From Streptomyces sp. SM11 (lineage in GTDB: Bacteria > Actinomycetota > Actinomycetes > Streptomycetales > Streptomycetaceae), in contig NZ_NEUE01000276.1 in the NCBI RefSeq assembly GCF_002910905.1, positions 1-37,223 on the forward strand: DNA of 37,223 bases, written 5' to 3'. Below, in pieces: positions 23,598 through 31,477 of this stretch. The first letter of the stretch is position 1. Each line of letters starts with the position of its first letter. The notes below the pieces were generated by a model. The model was given only the letters and a program-made list of their open reading frames with translations, was not told where the DNA came from and made no database searches. The position numbers were made by a program, and so were the translations under genes.

Positions 23598-26015
23598 TCA
23601 GGTGCTGGTGAGGTGTTCGGGCCGCACCGGCGTCCTGTCGAGCTCAAGACCCGTCGCGTTCCGGATCGCCGCGAGGACGGCCGGGGTGGACGACAGGGTG
23701 GGTGCCTCGCCGATGCCACGCAGCCCGTACGGGGCGTTCTCGTCGGCGAGTTCGAGCACGTCGACCGGGATGGTCGGCGTGTCGAGGATGGTGGGCAGCA
23801 GGTAGTCCGTGAAGGACGGGTTGCGTACCTTCGCGGTCTTCGGGTCGACGATGATCTCCTCCATCACGGCGACGCCCATGCCCTGGAGGGTGCCGCCCTG
23901 GATCTGGCCGAGGACGGAGAGCGGGTTGAGCGCCTTGCCGACGTCCTGGGCGCAGGCCAGTTCGATGACCTTCACCAGGCCAAGCTCGGTGTCGACCTCG
24001 ACGACCGCGCGGTGGGCCGCGAAGGAGTACTGGACATGGCCGTTGCCCTGTCCGGTGCGCTTATCGAACGCCACGGTGGGCCGGTGGCGCCACTCCAGCT
24101 CGACGTCGATCGCCTCGTCCTCCAGCACGTCGGCCACGTCGGCGAGCACCTCGCCGCCGTCGGTGACGACCTTGCCGCCCTCCAGGAGGAGTTCGGCGGT
24201 GGCCCAGGCCGGGTGGTAGGTGCCGAACTTACGGCGGCCGATCTCCAGGACCTGCTCCCGGACGGCCTCGCAGGAGTTCTTCACGGCGCCGCCGGTGACG
24301 TAGGTCTGACGGGAGGCGGACGTGGATCCGGCGGAGCCGACGCGGGTGTCGGCGGGGTGGATGGTGACCTGGTTGACACCGAGTTCGGTACGGGCGATCT
24401 GGGCGTGCACGGTGACGCCGCCCTGTCCGACCTCGGCCATCGCGGTGTGCACGGTCGCGACCGGCTCGCCGTTGATGACCTCCATCCGCACACGGGCGGT
24501 GGAGTAGTCGTCGAAGCCCTCGGAGAAGCCGACGTTCTTCAGGCCGACCGCGTAGCCGACACCGCGGACGACGCCTTCACCGTGGGTGGTGTTGGAGAGT
24601 CCGCCGGGCAGGGCCCGGACGTCGACGGAGGTGCCGTCGCTGCCCGCCGTCAGCCACTCCTGCTCGGGCGGCAGCGGCCGGGACTTGACCCGGCGCAGCA
24701 GCTCGGCGACCGGGGCCGGCGAGTCGCAGGGCTGGCCGGTGGGCAGCAGGGTGCCCTGCTCCATGGCGTTGAGCTGCCGGAACTCCACCGGGTCCAGGTC
24801 CAGTTTCGCGGCGAGCTTGTCCATCTGCGCCTCGTAGGCGAAGCACGCCTGAACCGCGCCGAAGCCGCGCATCGCGCCGCAGGGCGGGTTGTTGGTGTAG
24901 AGGGCGACGGCCTCGATCTCGACGTCCTCGATCCTGTACGGGCCGACCGAGAGCGAGGAGGCGTTGCCGACGACCGCCGGGGAGGCGGAGGCGTAGGCGC
25001 CGCCGTCCAGGACGATCTTGCACTTCATGTGCGTGAGCTTGCCGTCCTTGGTGGCGCCGTGCTCGTAGTAGAGCTTCGCCGGGTGCCGGTGGACGTGTCC
25101 GAAGAAGGACTCGAACCGGTTGTAGACGATCTTGACCGGCTTGCCGGTGCGCAGCGCCAGCAGGCAGGCGTGGATCTGCATCGAGATGTCCTCGCGGCCG
25201 CCGAAGGCCCCGCCGACGCCGGAGAGCGTCATGCGGACCTTCTCCTCGGGCAGGCCGAGGACGGGGGCGATCTGTTCGAGGTCCGAGTGCAGCCACTGGG
25301 TGGCGACGTACAGTTCGACGCCGCCGTCCTCGGAGGGCACGGCGAGGCCGGACTCCGGGCCGAGGAAGGCCTGGTCCTGCATCCCGAAGGTGTACTCGCC
25401 CTTGACGATGACGTCGGCGCGCTTCGCGGCCTCGTCGGCGTCGCCGCGGATGATCGGCTGGTTGTGCACGACGTTCGGGTGCGGGACGTACTTGATGTAC
25501 TCGTCCGTGCGGCCCTCGTGGACCAGGGTCGCGTCGTCGGCGAGGGCGGAGGCCTCGTCGGTGACGACGGGCAGCTCCTTGTACTCGATCTTGATCTTGG
25601 CGGCTGCGCGGCGCGCGGTCTCCGGGTGGTCGGCGGCCACGATCGCGACCGGCTCACCGTGGTGGCGGACCTTGCCGTGCGCGAGAACCGGGGTGTCCTG
25701 GATCTCCAGGCCGTAGTTCTTCATCTCGGCGGGCAGGTCGTCGTAGGTCAGCACGGCGTAGACGCCGGACGTCGCCAGCGCCTCGGAGGTGTCGATGGAG
25801 ACGATCTCGGCGTGCGCGACGGTGGAGCGCAGCGTCTGGCCCCACAGCATGTCCTCGTGCCACATGTCGGAGGAGTACGCGAACTCCCCGGTGACCTTGA
25901 GGGTGCCGTCGGGGCGGAGCGTGGACTCGCCGATGCCGCCCTTGGTGGGCGAACCCTGGGTGATCTTGGTGGGCGTGCCGGCCGGTACGGTCTGGGCCTT
26001 CGGGGGCGTCGTCAT
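23598..26015 (-). CDS. Xanthine dehydrogenase family, molybdopterin-binding large subunit
   Basis: 805 residues, catalytic subunit of a three-subunit molybdenum hydroxylase that oxidises hypoxanthine/xanthine to urate. The N-terminal a/b hammerhead domain (TGEFAYSSDMWHEDMLWGQT, LRSTVAHAEIVSID) is followed by molybdopterin-binding motifs GVGGAFGGREDISMQ, AMRGFGAVQACFAYE, EVGQGGVTVHAQ and TSASRQTYVTGGAV. The C-terminal LRGIGEAP holds the catalytic glutamate. ATG 26013-26015 overlaps the stop of the iron-sulfur subunit (ATGA), so all three subunits form one coupled operon. The neighbouring XdhC, purine permease and PucR make xanthine dehydrogenase more likely than other aldehyde or aromatic hydroxylases in this family. 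A terminator follows at once. Confidence 0.92.
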   Translation of the reverse strand: MTTPPKAQTVPAGTPTKITQGSPTKGGIGESTLRPDGTLKVTGEFAYSSDMWHEDMLWGQTLRSTVAHAEIVSIDTSEALATSGVYAVLTYDDLPAEMKNYGLEIQDTPVLAHGKVRHHGEPVAIVAADHPETARRAAAKIKIEYKELPVVTDEASALADDATLVHEGRTDEYIKYVPHPNVVHNQPIIRGDADEAAKRADVIVKGEYTFGMQDQAFLGPESGLAVPSEDGGVELYVATQWLHSDLEQIAPVLGLPEEKVRMTLSGVGGAFGGREDISMQIHACLLALRTGKPVKIVYNRFESFFGHVHRHPAKLYYEHGATKDGKLTHMKCKIVLDGGAYASASPAVVGNASSLSVGPYRIEDVEIEAVALYTNNPPCGAMRGFGAVQACFAYEAQMDKLAAKLDLDPVEFRQLNAMEQGTLLPTGQPCDSPAPVAELLRRVKSRPLPPEQEWLTAGSDGTSVDVRALPGGLSNTTHGEGVVRGVGYAVGLKNVGFSEGFDDYSTARVRMEVINGEPVATVHTAMAEVGQGGVTVHAQIARTELGVNQVTIHPADTRVGSAGSTSASRQTYVTGGAVKNSCEAVREQVLEIGRRKFGTYHPAWATAELLLEGGKVVTDGGEVLADVADVLEDEAIDVELEWRHRPTVAFDKRTGQGNGHVQYSFAAHRAVVEVDTELGLVKVIELACAQDVGKALNPLSVLGQIQGGTLQGMGVAVMEEIIVDPKTAKVRNPSFTDYLLPTILDTPTIPVDVLELADENAPYGLRGIGEAPTLSSTPAVLAAIRNATGLELDRTPVRPEHLTST

Positions 26016-26611
26016 GACTGGACCGCCTCTTCCTGACGGGCGGCCGCGAGGCGGACCGCGTCGAGGATCTTCTCGTAACCGGTGCAGCGGCACAGGTTTC
26101 CGGAGAGCGTCTCGCGGATGTCCTGGTCGGAGGGCGAGGGAGTGTTCTCCAGCAGCTCGTCGGCGGCGACCAGCAGGCCGGGGGTGCAGAAGCCGCACTG
26201 GACGGCTCCGGCGTCGATGAACGCCTGCTGGATCGGGGAGAGCTGGACGGCTTCGCCGGTCTGGCCGTCGGTGGGCTTGGACTGCCAGCGCTTGGCGGCG
26301 TCCAGGGTGGTGCCGCAGGATCCGGTGGCGCAGCCGCCGCCGGGGTGGGCGTCCTCGCGGTGCTTGGCGTAGTCGGCCAGGCCCTCGACGGTGACGACCT
26401 CGCGGCCCTCGACCTGACCGGCGGCGACCAGGCAGGAACAGACCGGAACCCCGTCCAGGCGGACCGTGCAGGAACCGCACTCGCCCTGCTCGCAGGCGTT
26501 CTTGGAACCCGGCAGGCCCATGCGCTCACGCAGGACGTACAGGAGGGACTCGCCCTCCCACACGTCGTCGGCTTCCTGCGGACGACCGTTGACCGTGAAA
26601 TTGACTCGCAT
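26012..26611 (-). CDS. Xanthine dehydrogenase family, [2Fe-2S] subunit
   Basis: 199 residues, electron-transfer subunit. The plant-type [2Fe-2S] cluster uses Cys40, Cys45 and Cys48 in NACEQGECGSC plus Cys58 or Cys60 in VCSC. The second, helical cluster uses Cys139 and Cys142 (QCGFC) and Cys174 and Cys176 (LCRC). Between the two domains, residues about 85-120 form an insert rich in Gly, His and Lys with two further cysteines (Cys94, Cys99 in GGGCATGSCG), making the protein longer than the usual ~160 residues. It starts 2 bases after the FAD subunit stop (TAA) and overlaps the large subunit by 4 bases, so stoichiometric coupled synthesis is expected. Confidence 0.92.
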   Translation of the reverse strand: MRVNFTVNGRPQEADDVWEGESLLYVLRERMGLPGSKNACEQGECGSCTVRLDGVPVCSCLVAAGQVEGREVVTVEGLADYAKHREDAHPGGGCATGSCGTTLDAAKRWQSKPTDGQTGEAVQLSPIQQAFIDAGAVQCGFCTPGLLVAADELLENTPSPSDQDIRETLSGNLCRCTGYEKILDAVRLAAARQEEAVQS

Positions 26612-26613
26612 GG

Positions 26614-27504
26614 TTACGCAGCTCCTTCCAGCGTGCGGCCCGCGCCGCGGTACTGCTCCCAGGTCCAGCCGAGCGTGCGGCGGGCCATGATGCCGACCGC
26701 GTGCCTGCGGTACTTCGCCGTGCCGCGTACGTCGTCGATCGGGTTGCAGGCGCCGGACGCAAGGGCGGCGAACTGCTTGGCGATCGCGGGGGTGATGATC
26801 TTGCCGTTCTCCCAGAACCCGCCTTCTTCGAGCGCGGCGTTCAGGAACTCCTCGGCCTCCTTGGCCCGGACCGGGGTCGGGGCGGCGGAGCCGATGCCGG
26901 TGCGCACGGTGCGGGTCTCGGGGTGCAGCGCGATGCCGAACGCGCAGACGGCGATGACCATGGCGTTGCGGGTGCCGACCTTGGAGTACTGCTGGGGTCC
27001 GTCGGCCTTCCGGATGTGCACGGCGCGGATCAGCTCGTCCGGCTCCAGGGCGTTGCGCTTGACCCCTGTGTAGAAAGCGTCGATAGGAATCAGCCGCGTT
27101 CCGCGTACGGATTCGGCCTCGACCTCGCAGCCGGCCGCGAGGAGGGCCGGGTGGGCGTCACCGGCCGGCGACGCGGTGCCGAGGTTGCCGCCGACGCCGC
27201 CGCGGTTGCGGATCTGCGGGGAGGCGACGGTGTGCGAGGCGAGCGCCAGGCCGGGCAGCTCGGTGCGCAGGTGCTCCATGATCGCGCTGTACGGCACGGA
27301 GGCGCCGAGCCGCACACTCCTCCGGCCCACCTCCCACTCGGACAGCTCACCGATGCGGTTCAGGTCCAGGAGGTACTCGGGCCGCCGGTGGTCGAAGTTG
27401 ATCTCGACCATCACATCGGTGCCGCCCGCGATGGGCACAGCCGTGGGGTGCTCGGCCTTGGCGGCGAGCGCCTCCTCCCAGCTGGCGGGGCGAAGGAAGT
27501 CCAT
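26614..27504 (-). CDS. Xanthine dehydrogenase family, FAD-binding subunit (CoxM/subunit M)
   Basis: 296 residues, passes electrons from the iron-sulfur subunit to NAD+ through FAD. The VAO-type FAD site is visible in VPIAGGTDVMVEINFDHRRP and in SPQIRNRGGVGGNLGTASPA, which are the two pyrophosphate-binding loops. The C-terminal CO-dehydrogenase flavoprotein domain covers KVGTRNAMVIAVCAFGIAL and GIGSAAPTPVRAKEAEEFL. ATG 27502-27504 is the first family-supported start and is preceded by GAAGAGAG. First gene of the dehydrogenase operon, transcribed away from the PucR gene. Confidence 0.92.
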   Translation of the reverse strand: MDFLRPASWEEALAAKAEHPTAVPIAGGTDVMVEINFDHRRPEYLLDLNRIGELSEWEVGRRSVRLGASVPYSAIMEHLRTELPGLALASHTVASPQIRNRGGVGGNLGTASPAGDAHPALLAAGCEVEAESVRGTRLIPIDAFYTGVKRNALEPDELIRAVHIRKADGPQQYSKVGTRNAMVIAVCAFGIALHPETRTVRTGIGSAAPTPVRAKEAEEFLNAALEEGGFWENGKIITPAIAKQFAALASGACNPIDDVRGTAKYRRHAVGIMARRTLGWTWEQYRGAGRTLEGAA

Positions 27505-27571
27505 GAGTGGCTCTCTTCTTCTCAATCGGGTCGTTCGCTGGGGCTGGGGACGGCCGGCCCTCGACTGGCTC

Positions 27572-27593
27572 GTTCATGTGGTGTTCATGTGGT
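27572..27593 (+). promoter_or_regulatory. Exact 11-base tandem direct repeat, PHO-box-like
   Basis: GTTCATGTGGT occurs twice in direct succession, 68 bases before the dehydrogenase ATG. Streptomycete PHO boxes are made of 11-base direct repeats beginning GTTCA, and GlnR sites also show 11-base periodicity (AC-n9-AC on the other strand). Which regulator binds is not known; PucR itself is another candidate. Confidence 0.5.
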
Positions 27594-27652
27594 GTGTGGC
27601 CCAGTACACAAGCCCGGCTCCCGCCGGTGCAGTCACCGAAGCACTGAAGGAG

Positions 27653-27683
27653 TTGGCTGGTCTCCGTCCTTGTCTTGTAGATT
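27653..27683 (+). promoter_or_regulatory. Candidate promoter of the PucR-family regulator gene
   Basis: TTGGCT at 27653-27658 and TAGATT at 27678-27683 are 19 bases apart, slightly long. The -10 overlaps the ATTCG/CGAAT inverted repeat, a possible autoregulatory site. The leader would be about 128 bases. Confidence 0.4.
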
Positions 27684-27817
27684 CGAACGAATGGCGGGAA
27701 TCAGTAGCCTCACCACAATTCACAGATACCCGTTCACCCCACGACTCCCCACCCCACGACCTCCTTCACCACCTCTCCTTCACCCACTCCCTCAACGGAA
27801 AGATCGGCGGCGACGAG

Positions 27818-29569
27818 ATGCGGCTGCGCGCACTGCTGGAGACCGACGCGCTGGGCCTGCGGCTGCTCGGCGGCGAGGACGAACTGGACCGCACGGTCCG
27901 GGGCGTCATGACGACCGACCTGCGCGACCCCAGCCGCTACCTCTCCGGCGGTGAACTGGTGCTCACGGGCCTCGCCTGGCGCCGGGACGCGGCGGACTCC
28001 GAGCCGTTCGTCCGGATCCTGGCGGGCGCCGGGGTGGCCGGTCTCGCGGCCGGCGAGGCGGAGCTCGGCGACATCCCCGCCGATCTGGTCGAGGCCTGCC
28101 TGCACCACCGCCTCCCACTCGTCGCCGTGCACGAGACCGTGGCCTTTGCAACGATCACCGAGTACGTCGTACGCCAGGTCTCCGGCGAGCGGGCGGGCGA
28201 CCTGGCGGCCGTGGTGGACCGGCACCGGCGGCTGATGACGTCGGGCCCGGCGGGCGGCGGCCCCGAGGTGGTCCTCGACCTCCTCACCTCCGACCTGGAC
28301 CTGCGGGCCTGGGTCCTGTCCCCCACCGGCCGCCAGATCGCCGGTGCGGGTGCCCCGCTGCCCGGACCGCTGGGCGCGGCGCTGGCCGGGCAGCACCTGG
28401 CCGCGACCCGGACCGGCCGCCGTGGTCCGCACCGGGCCGCGATCGCCGGCACGACGTATGCGCTCTTCCCGATCCGGAACACCGGCCGGGGCGCGGTGCC
28501 GGCCGCCCGCGACGTACGGGAGTCGGTGCTCTCCGACTGGCTGCTGGCGGTCGAGGCGGACGCCTCGGACTGGCCCGCCGCCCGGCTCGACCTGCTCCAG
28601 GGCGTCACGCAGCTGATCGCGGTCGAACGCGACCGCCGCGACGCGGCCCGTACGGTACGCCGCAGGCTGGCCCAGGAGGTCCTGGAGCTGGTCCAGGCGG
28701 GCGCCGCCCCCGCCGAGATCGCAGCCAGGCTCCGGGTCGCCGCACCGGTCCTGCTGCCCGGCCTCGGCGTGGCCCCGCAGTGGCAGGTAGTGGTGGCCCG
28801 GGTCGACTGGACCGCCGCGGGCCAGGCCGCCGCCGCGGGCGACATCGCGAGCGGTCCGGTGGCCCAGGCGCTGTTGGAGGAGATCCTCGTCGACCCGGCG
28901 GTCAGCGGCCCCGACTCCGCCGACCGGATCGCCGTCGCCCACGCGGGCGAGGAGGCCATCGCCCTGGTGCCGCTGCCGACGCGCACCACCGTGCCCTCGG
29001 ACTCCGAGGAGGGCGCGGGGAGCGATGCCGCGCGGGCGGGCGTCGAGGACGCCGACGCCCTCGACGCGGACCCCGGGCTGCACGCCGACGCGCTGCTCGC
29101 CTCCGTACGCGAACCGCTCTCGGCGGGGCTCGCCGACGACGGCCGGCTGACACTGGGTGTCAGCGCGGCCGTGCATTCCGCCGAAGGGCTGCGCGGAGCG
29201 CTGGAGGAGGCCCGGCACGCCCGCCGGGTGGCCGCGGCCCGTCCGGGGCGGGTCTGCGCGGCCGGTCACCACGAACTGGCCTCGCACGTGCTGCTGCTGC
29301 CGTTCGTCCCCGACGACGTCCGGCGCGCCTTCACCGCCCGGCTGCTGGACCCGCTGCGCGACTACGACCGGCGCCACCGGGCGGAGCTGATCGAGACGCT
29401 GGAGTCCTTCCTGGACTGCGACGGTTCCTGGACCCGCTGCGCGGCCCGGCTGCACCTCCACGTCAACACGCTGCGCTACCGCATCGGCCGAATCGAGCAG
29501 TTGACGGGGCGTGACCTTTCGCGCCTGGAGGACAAGCTCGACTTCTTCCTCGCACTGCGCATGAGCTGA
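27818..29569 (+). CDS. PucR family transcriptional regulator of purine catabolism
   Basis: 583 residues. Residues 1-125 form the PucR N-terminal (PUR) domain (TTDLRDPSRYLSGGELVLTG, VAGLAAGEAELGDIPADLVE, HRLPLVAVHETVAFATITEY). The middle shows a CdaR GGDEF-like region (LTLGVSAAVHSAEGLRGALE, EARHARRVAAARPGRV). The C-terminal HTH_30 DNA-binding domain reads ETLESFLDCDGSWTRCAARL, then HLHVNTLRYRIGRIEQLTG and RDLSRLEDKLDFFLALRM. Members respond to purine metabolites in other bacteria. ATG 27818 is the first start in line with the family N-terminus. It is divergent from the dehydrogenase operon, which it probably controls together with the permease-xdhC operon. Confidence 0.92.
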   Translation: MRLRALLETDALGLRLLGGEDELDRTVRGVMTTDLRDPSRYLSGGELVLTGLAWRRDAADSEPFVRILAGAGVAGLAAGEAELGDIPADLVEACLHHRLPLVAVHETVAFATITEYVVRQVSGERAGDLAAVVDRHRRLMTSGPAGGGPEVVLDLLTSDLDLRAWVLSPTGRQIAGAGAPLPGPLGAALAGQHLAATRTGRRGPHRAAIAGTTYALFPIRNTGRGAVPAARDVRESVLSDWLLAVEADASDWPAARLDLLQGVTQLIAVERDRRDAARTVRRRLAQEVLELVQAGAAPAEIAARLRVAAPVLLPGLGVAPQWQVVVARVDWTAAGQAAAAGDIASGPVAQALLEEILVDPAVSGPDSADRIAVAHAGEEAIALVPLPTRTTVPSDSEEGAGSDAARAGVEDADALDADPGLHADALLASVREPLSAGLADDGRLTLGVSAAVHSAEGLRGALEEARHARRVAAARPGRVCAAGHHELASHVLLLPFVPDDVRRAFTARLLDPLRDYDRRHRAELIETLESFLDCDGSWTRCAARLHLHVNTLRYRIGRIEQLTGRDLSRLEDKLDFFLALRMS

Positions 29570-29620
29570 TCTTCCGGCCGCGCACGGGGCCGGCGGGGCA
29601 CCGTCGCACTCCGGCCGATT

Positions 29621-29634
29621 GTGAAATCTTTCAC
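29621..29634. promoter_or_regulatory. GTGAAA-TC-TTTCAC inverted repeat
   Basis: The repeat, within TTGTGAAATCTTTCACC, lies 93 bases before the TPR-like gene start and resembles a CRP/FNR-style TGTGA-N6-TCAC half-site pair. Binding protein unknown. Confidence 0.4.
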
Positions 29635-29726
29635 CTGACATTGCCCGGACCCCTTGGCCCGGCGTGCCATTCCGTGCTGAGATGCGCCGTACCCAACAGC
29701 ACAATGGCGCGCTCGGGGAGGGCAAT

Positions 29727-30524
29727 GTGGCGCATACCGCCATGTCTGGTTCCGGAACGACAGCAGATGACGATCCGCCGCTCCAGACCGCGGTATGGCG
29801 GCTGCGGTCACGCGCCTGCTGGACGGACGCGGCCACACTGCTGGAGCACCACGCGACCGCCGATCCGGCCTCGGCGCTCCAGCGCACCGCGCTGCTGACC
29901 GAGCGGTGTCTCTACACCGGGCAGGGCTGGACCGACGCCGAGGACGCCCTGCGCATGGCGGAGGCCGTCGCCCGCAGCGACGACGAGCGCGGCTCGGCCG
30001 CCTCCGAGCGGGGCCATCTGGCGTACGCCTCGACCCTCCTGGCGGTCCGGGACCGGGCCGACGAGGCGAGCGTGGCGCTGAGCCGGTCGGCGGCGCTGCT
30101 GGCCCCCGCGTCCCCGGCCCGGCCGCTGCTGGACTTCCGGCGCGGGCTGATCGCCCAGAACATCGCGGAGTCGCCGGAGTCGGCTCGCGCCGCGTTCCGC
30201 CGGGCGCACGCCGGTGCGGCGACCCGGGGCGACGAGCTGCTCCTTTCGTCCACCTGGCGGCATCTGGCCGCGCTCGCCCTGCGTGAGGGGGAACTGGCCG
30301 AGGCCCGGCACGGCTTCGCGGAGTCGTTGCGGATCCGGGAGGAGCTGGGATTCCTGGTCGGTACGGCGCCGGCGTTGATCTCCCTCGCGGAGGCGGTGCC
30401 GGAACCGGAGGCGGCGCGGCTGCGCGCCGAGGCCGGCCGGCTGTTCCGGCTCCTCGGCGGTGTGCCCACCTGGCTGGCCCCGTACCTGGGCCCCCCGGCC
30501 CCGCGCTCCGCGGAGGCGAGCTGA
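29727..30524 (+). CDS. TPR-like helical protein of unknown function
   Basis: 265 residues from GTG 29727, which has GGGGAGGG 5 bases upstream; longer in-frame starts exist but lack such a site. The protein is almost all alpha-helical with repeated Ala/Leu/Arg helices: ALQRTALLTERCLYTGQGWT, DAEDALRMAEAVARSDDE, GHLAYASTLLAVRDRADEAS, WRHLAALALREGELAEARHG and FAESLRIREELGFLVGTAPA. This spacing is that of tetratricopeptide repeats, usually protein-protein interaction scaffolds. No enzymatic motif, signal peptide or membrane helix was seen. It has a palindrome in its upstream region and converges on the GntR gene. I do not recognise a specific family. Confidence 0.75.
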   Translation: MAHTAMSGSGTTADDDPPLQTAVWRLRSRACWTDAATLLEHHATADPASALQRTALLTERCLYTGQGWTDAEDALRMAEAVARSDDERGSAASERGHLAYASTLLAVRDRADEASVALSRSAALLAPASPARPLLDFRRGLIAQNIAESPESARAAFRRAHAGAATRGDELLLSSTWRHLAALALREGELAEARHGFAESLRIREELGFLVGTAPALISLAEAVPEPEAARLRAEAGRLFRLLGGVPTWLAPYLGPPAPRSAEAS

Positions 30525-30562
30525 TCCCGGGGCGTCCGACACCCGCGGGGCCCCCGGTCAGC
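30520..30562. terminator. Imperfect hairpin between convergent TPR-like and GntR genes
   Basis: GCTGATCCCGGGG (30520-30532) pairs with CCCCCGGTCAGC (30551-30562) with a bulge and a mismatch. It overlaps both stop codons and could terminate in both directions. Confidence 0.35.
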
Positions 30563-31331
30563 CGTCGGCGCCGGCGAAGTGTTCGCGGACCAGGGCCTGG
30601 ACGACGGTGAGGTCCTGGGCGATGAGCGCGTCGAGCAGGGCGGTGTGCTCGGAGGCGTCCGCGAGCAGGTCGGCCCGGCGGGTGGCGGGGCCCGCGACCA
30701 GCGGCCACTGGGAACGCCGGTGCAGGTCGTCGGCGACGGTCACGAGCTGTTCGTTGCCCGACAGCGTGAGGACCGCGCGGTGGAAGGCCCGGTCCGACTC
30801 GGCGTAGGCGGCCCGGTCACCCACGGCCGCCGCCGTGACCGTGGCCTCCGCCAGCGGGCGCAGGACGCTCCAGCGGTGCGCCGGGACCGTACGGGCCAGG
30901 CTCAGCATCACCGGGACCTCGATCAGGGCCCGCACCTCGGCCAGCTCGGCCAGCTCGCGGGGCCCGCGTTCGCTGACCCGGAAGCCGCGGTTCGGCACGA
31001 CCTCGACGGCGCCCTCGACGGCCAGCCGCTGCATGGCCTCGCGCACCGGTGTCGCGGAGACCCCGAAGCGGGCGCCGAGCGCGGGGGCGGAGTACACCTG
31101 GCCGGGCACCAGCTCGCCGTCGACGAGGGCGGCGCGCAGGGCGTCCAGGATCTGGCCGCGGACGGAGTGGCGCTGAACGGCACGAGGCGCGGGAGGCTCA
31201 CTGTGGGTGTGCTCGCCCCGTGCCTGTTCCTGCACGCGGCCCTCCGGAGTCCGACCCTCCGCCGGAGTGCGCGGGAACGCTCCGGGGGCGTACGCCGGAC
31301 GTGCGCCCTCACGCGCGCTGCCCTGCTCCAC
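30558..31331 (-). CDS. GntR family regulator, FCD (FadR-like) subfamily
   Basis: 257 residues. GTG 31329-31331 has GGAGGAGGT 6 bases upstream, so the ~50-residue Pro/Glu-rich N-terminal extension is probably translated. The winged helix covers about 53-118 (VRGQILDALRAALVDGELVP, SAPALGARFGVSATPVREAM, EGAVEVVPNRGFRVSE). The C-terminal FCD effector domain contains RALIEVPVMLSLA, SDRAFHRAVLTLSGNEQL and HTALLDALIAQDLTVV with conserved Asp/His positions for a metal-bound carboxylate ligand. It is divergent from the FhuF-type gene; their -35 regions overlap. An inverted repeat in its own promoter spacer suggests autoregulation. The effector is unknown. Confidence 0.88.
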   Translation of the reverse strand: MEQGSAREGARPAYAPGAFPRTPAEGRTPEGRVQEQARGEHTHSEPPAPRAVQRHSVRGQILDALRAALVDGELVPGQVYSAPALGARFGVSATPVREAMQRLAVEGAVEVVPNRGFRVSERGPRELAELAEVRALIEVPVMLSLARTVPAHRWSVLRPLAEATVTAAAVGDRAAYAESDRAFHRAVLTLSGNEQLVTVADDLHRRSQWPLVAGPATRRADLLADASEHTALLDALIAQDLTVVQALVREHFAGADG

Positions 31332-31385
31332 CCGGACCTCCTCCGCCTGCCGCGGGCCGACTCGCGTGCGCCGGACCCCCTGTGC

Positions 31386-31413
31386 ACGATAGATGCAGGA
31401 GGCTGCAGTTCAA
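31386..31413 (-). promoter_or_regulatory. GntR gene promoter with operator-like repeat in the spacer
   Basis: On the minus strand TTGAAC (31413-31408) and TATCGT (31391-31386) are 16 bases apart. TGCAG-GAGG-CTGCA (31394-31407), a perfect 5-bp inverted repeat, fills the spacer and would place a bound regulator directly under RNA polymerase. Confidence 0.55.
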
Positions 31414-31430
31414 ACATCGATGACGTCGGG

Positions 31431-31449
31431 TAAGGTTAGCCTTACCTGC
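31431..31449 (+). promoter_or_regulatory. Iron box (DmdR/DtxR operator) of the FhuF-type gene
   Basis: TAAGGTTAGCCTTACCTGC matches the DtxR-type consensus TTAGGTTAGCCTAACCTAA at 15 of 19 positions, and its core GGTAAGG-TTAG-CCTTACC (31429-31446) is a perfect inverted repeat. It lies 29 bases before the ATG, over the likely -10 region, so the iron-bound repressor should block transcription when iron is plentiful. Confidence 0.88.
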
Positions 31450-31477
31450 AAACGATCCCGATTCGGTGGTCCCCTGC

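Larger units (their letters stand above)
27505..27817. promoter_or_regulatory. Divergent control region of the dehydrogenase operon and the PucR gene
   Basis: 313 bases without a gene. It contains the 11-base tandem repeat (27572-27593), a candidate plus-strand promoter (27653-27683), and ATTCG-AA-CGAAT (27681-27692), an inverted repeat overlapping that -10. No open frame here has family support. Confidence 0.6.

Noticed and set aside
23613..26036. A plus-strand open frame of about 800 codons
   Set aside because: Antisense shadow of the molybdopterin-binding subunit; composition is Gly/Asp/Val/Arg-rich and no domain is recognisable.
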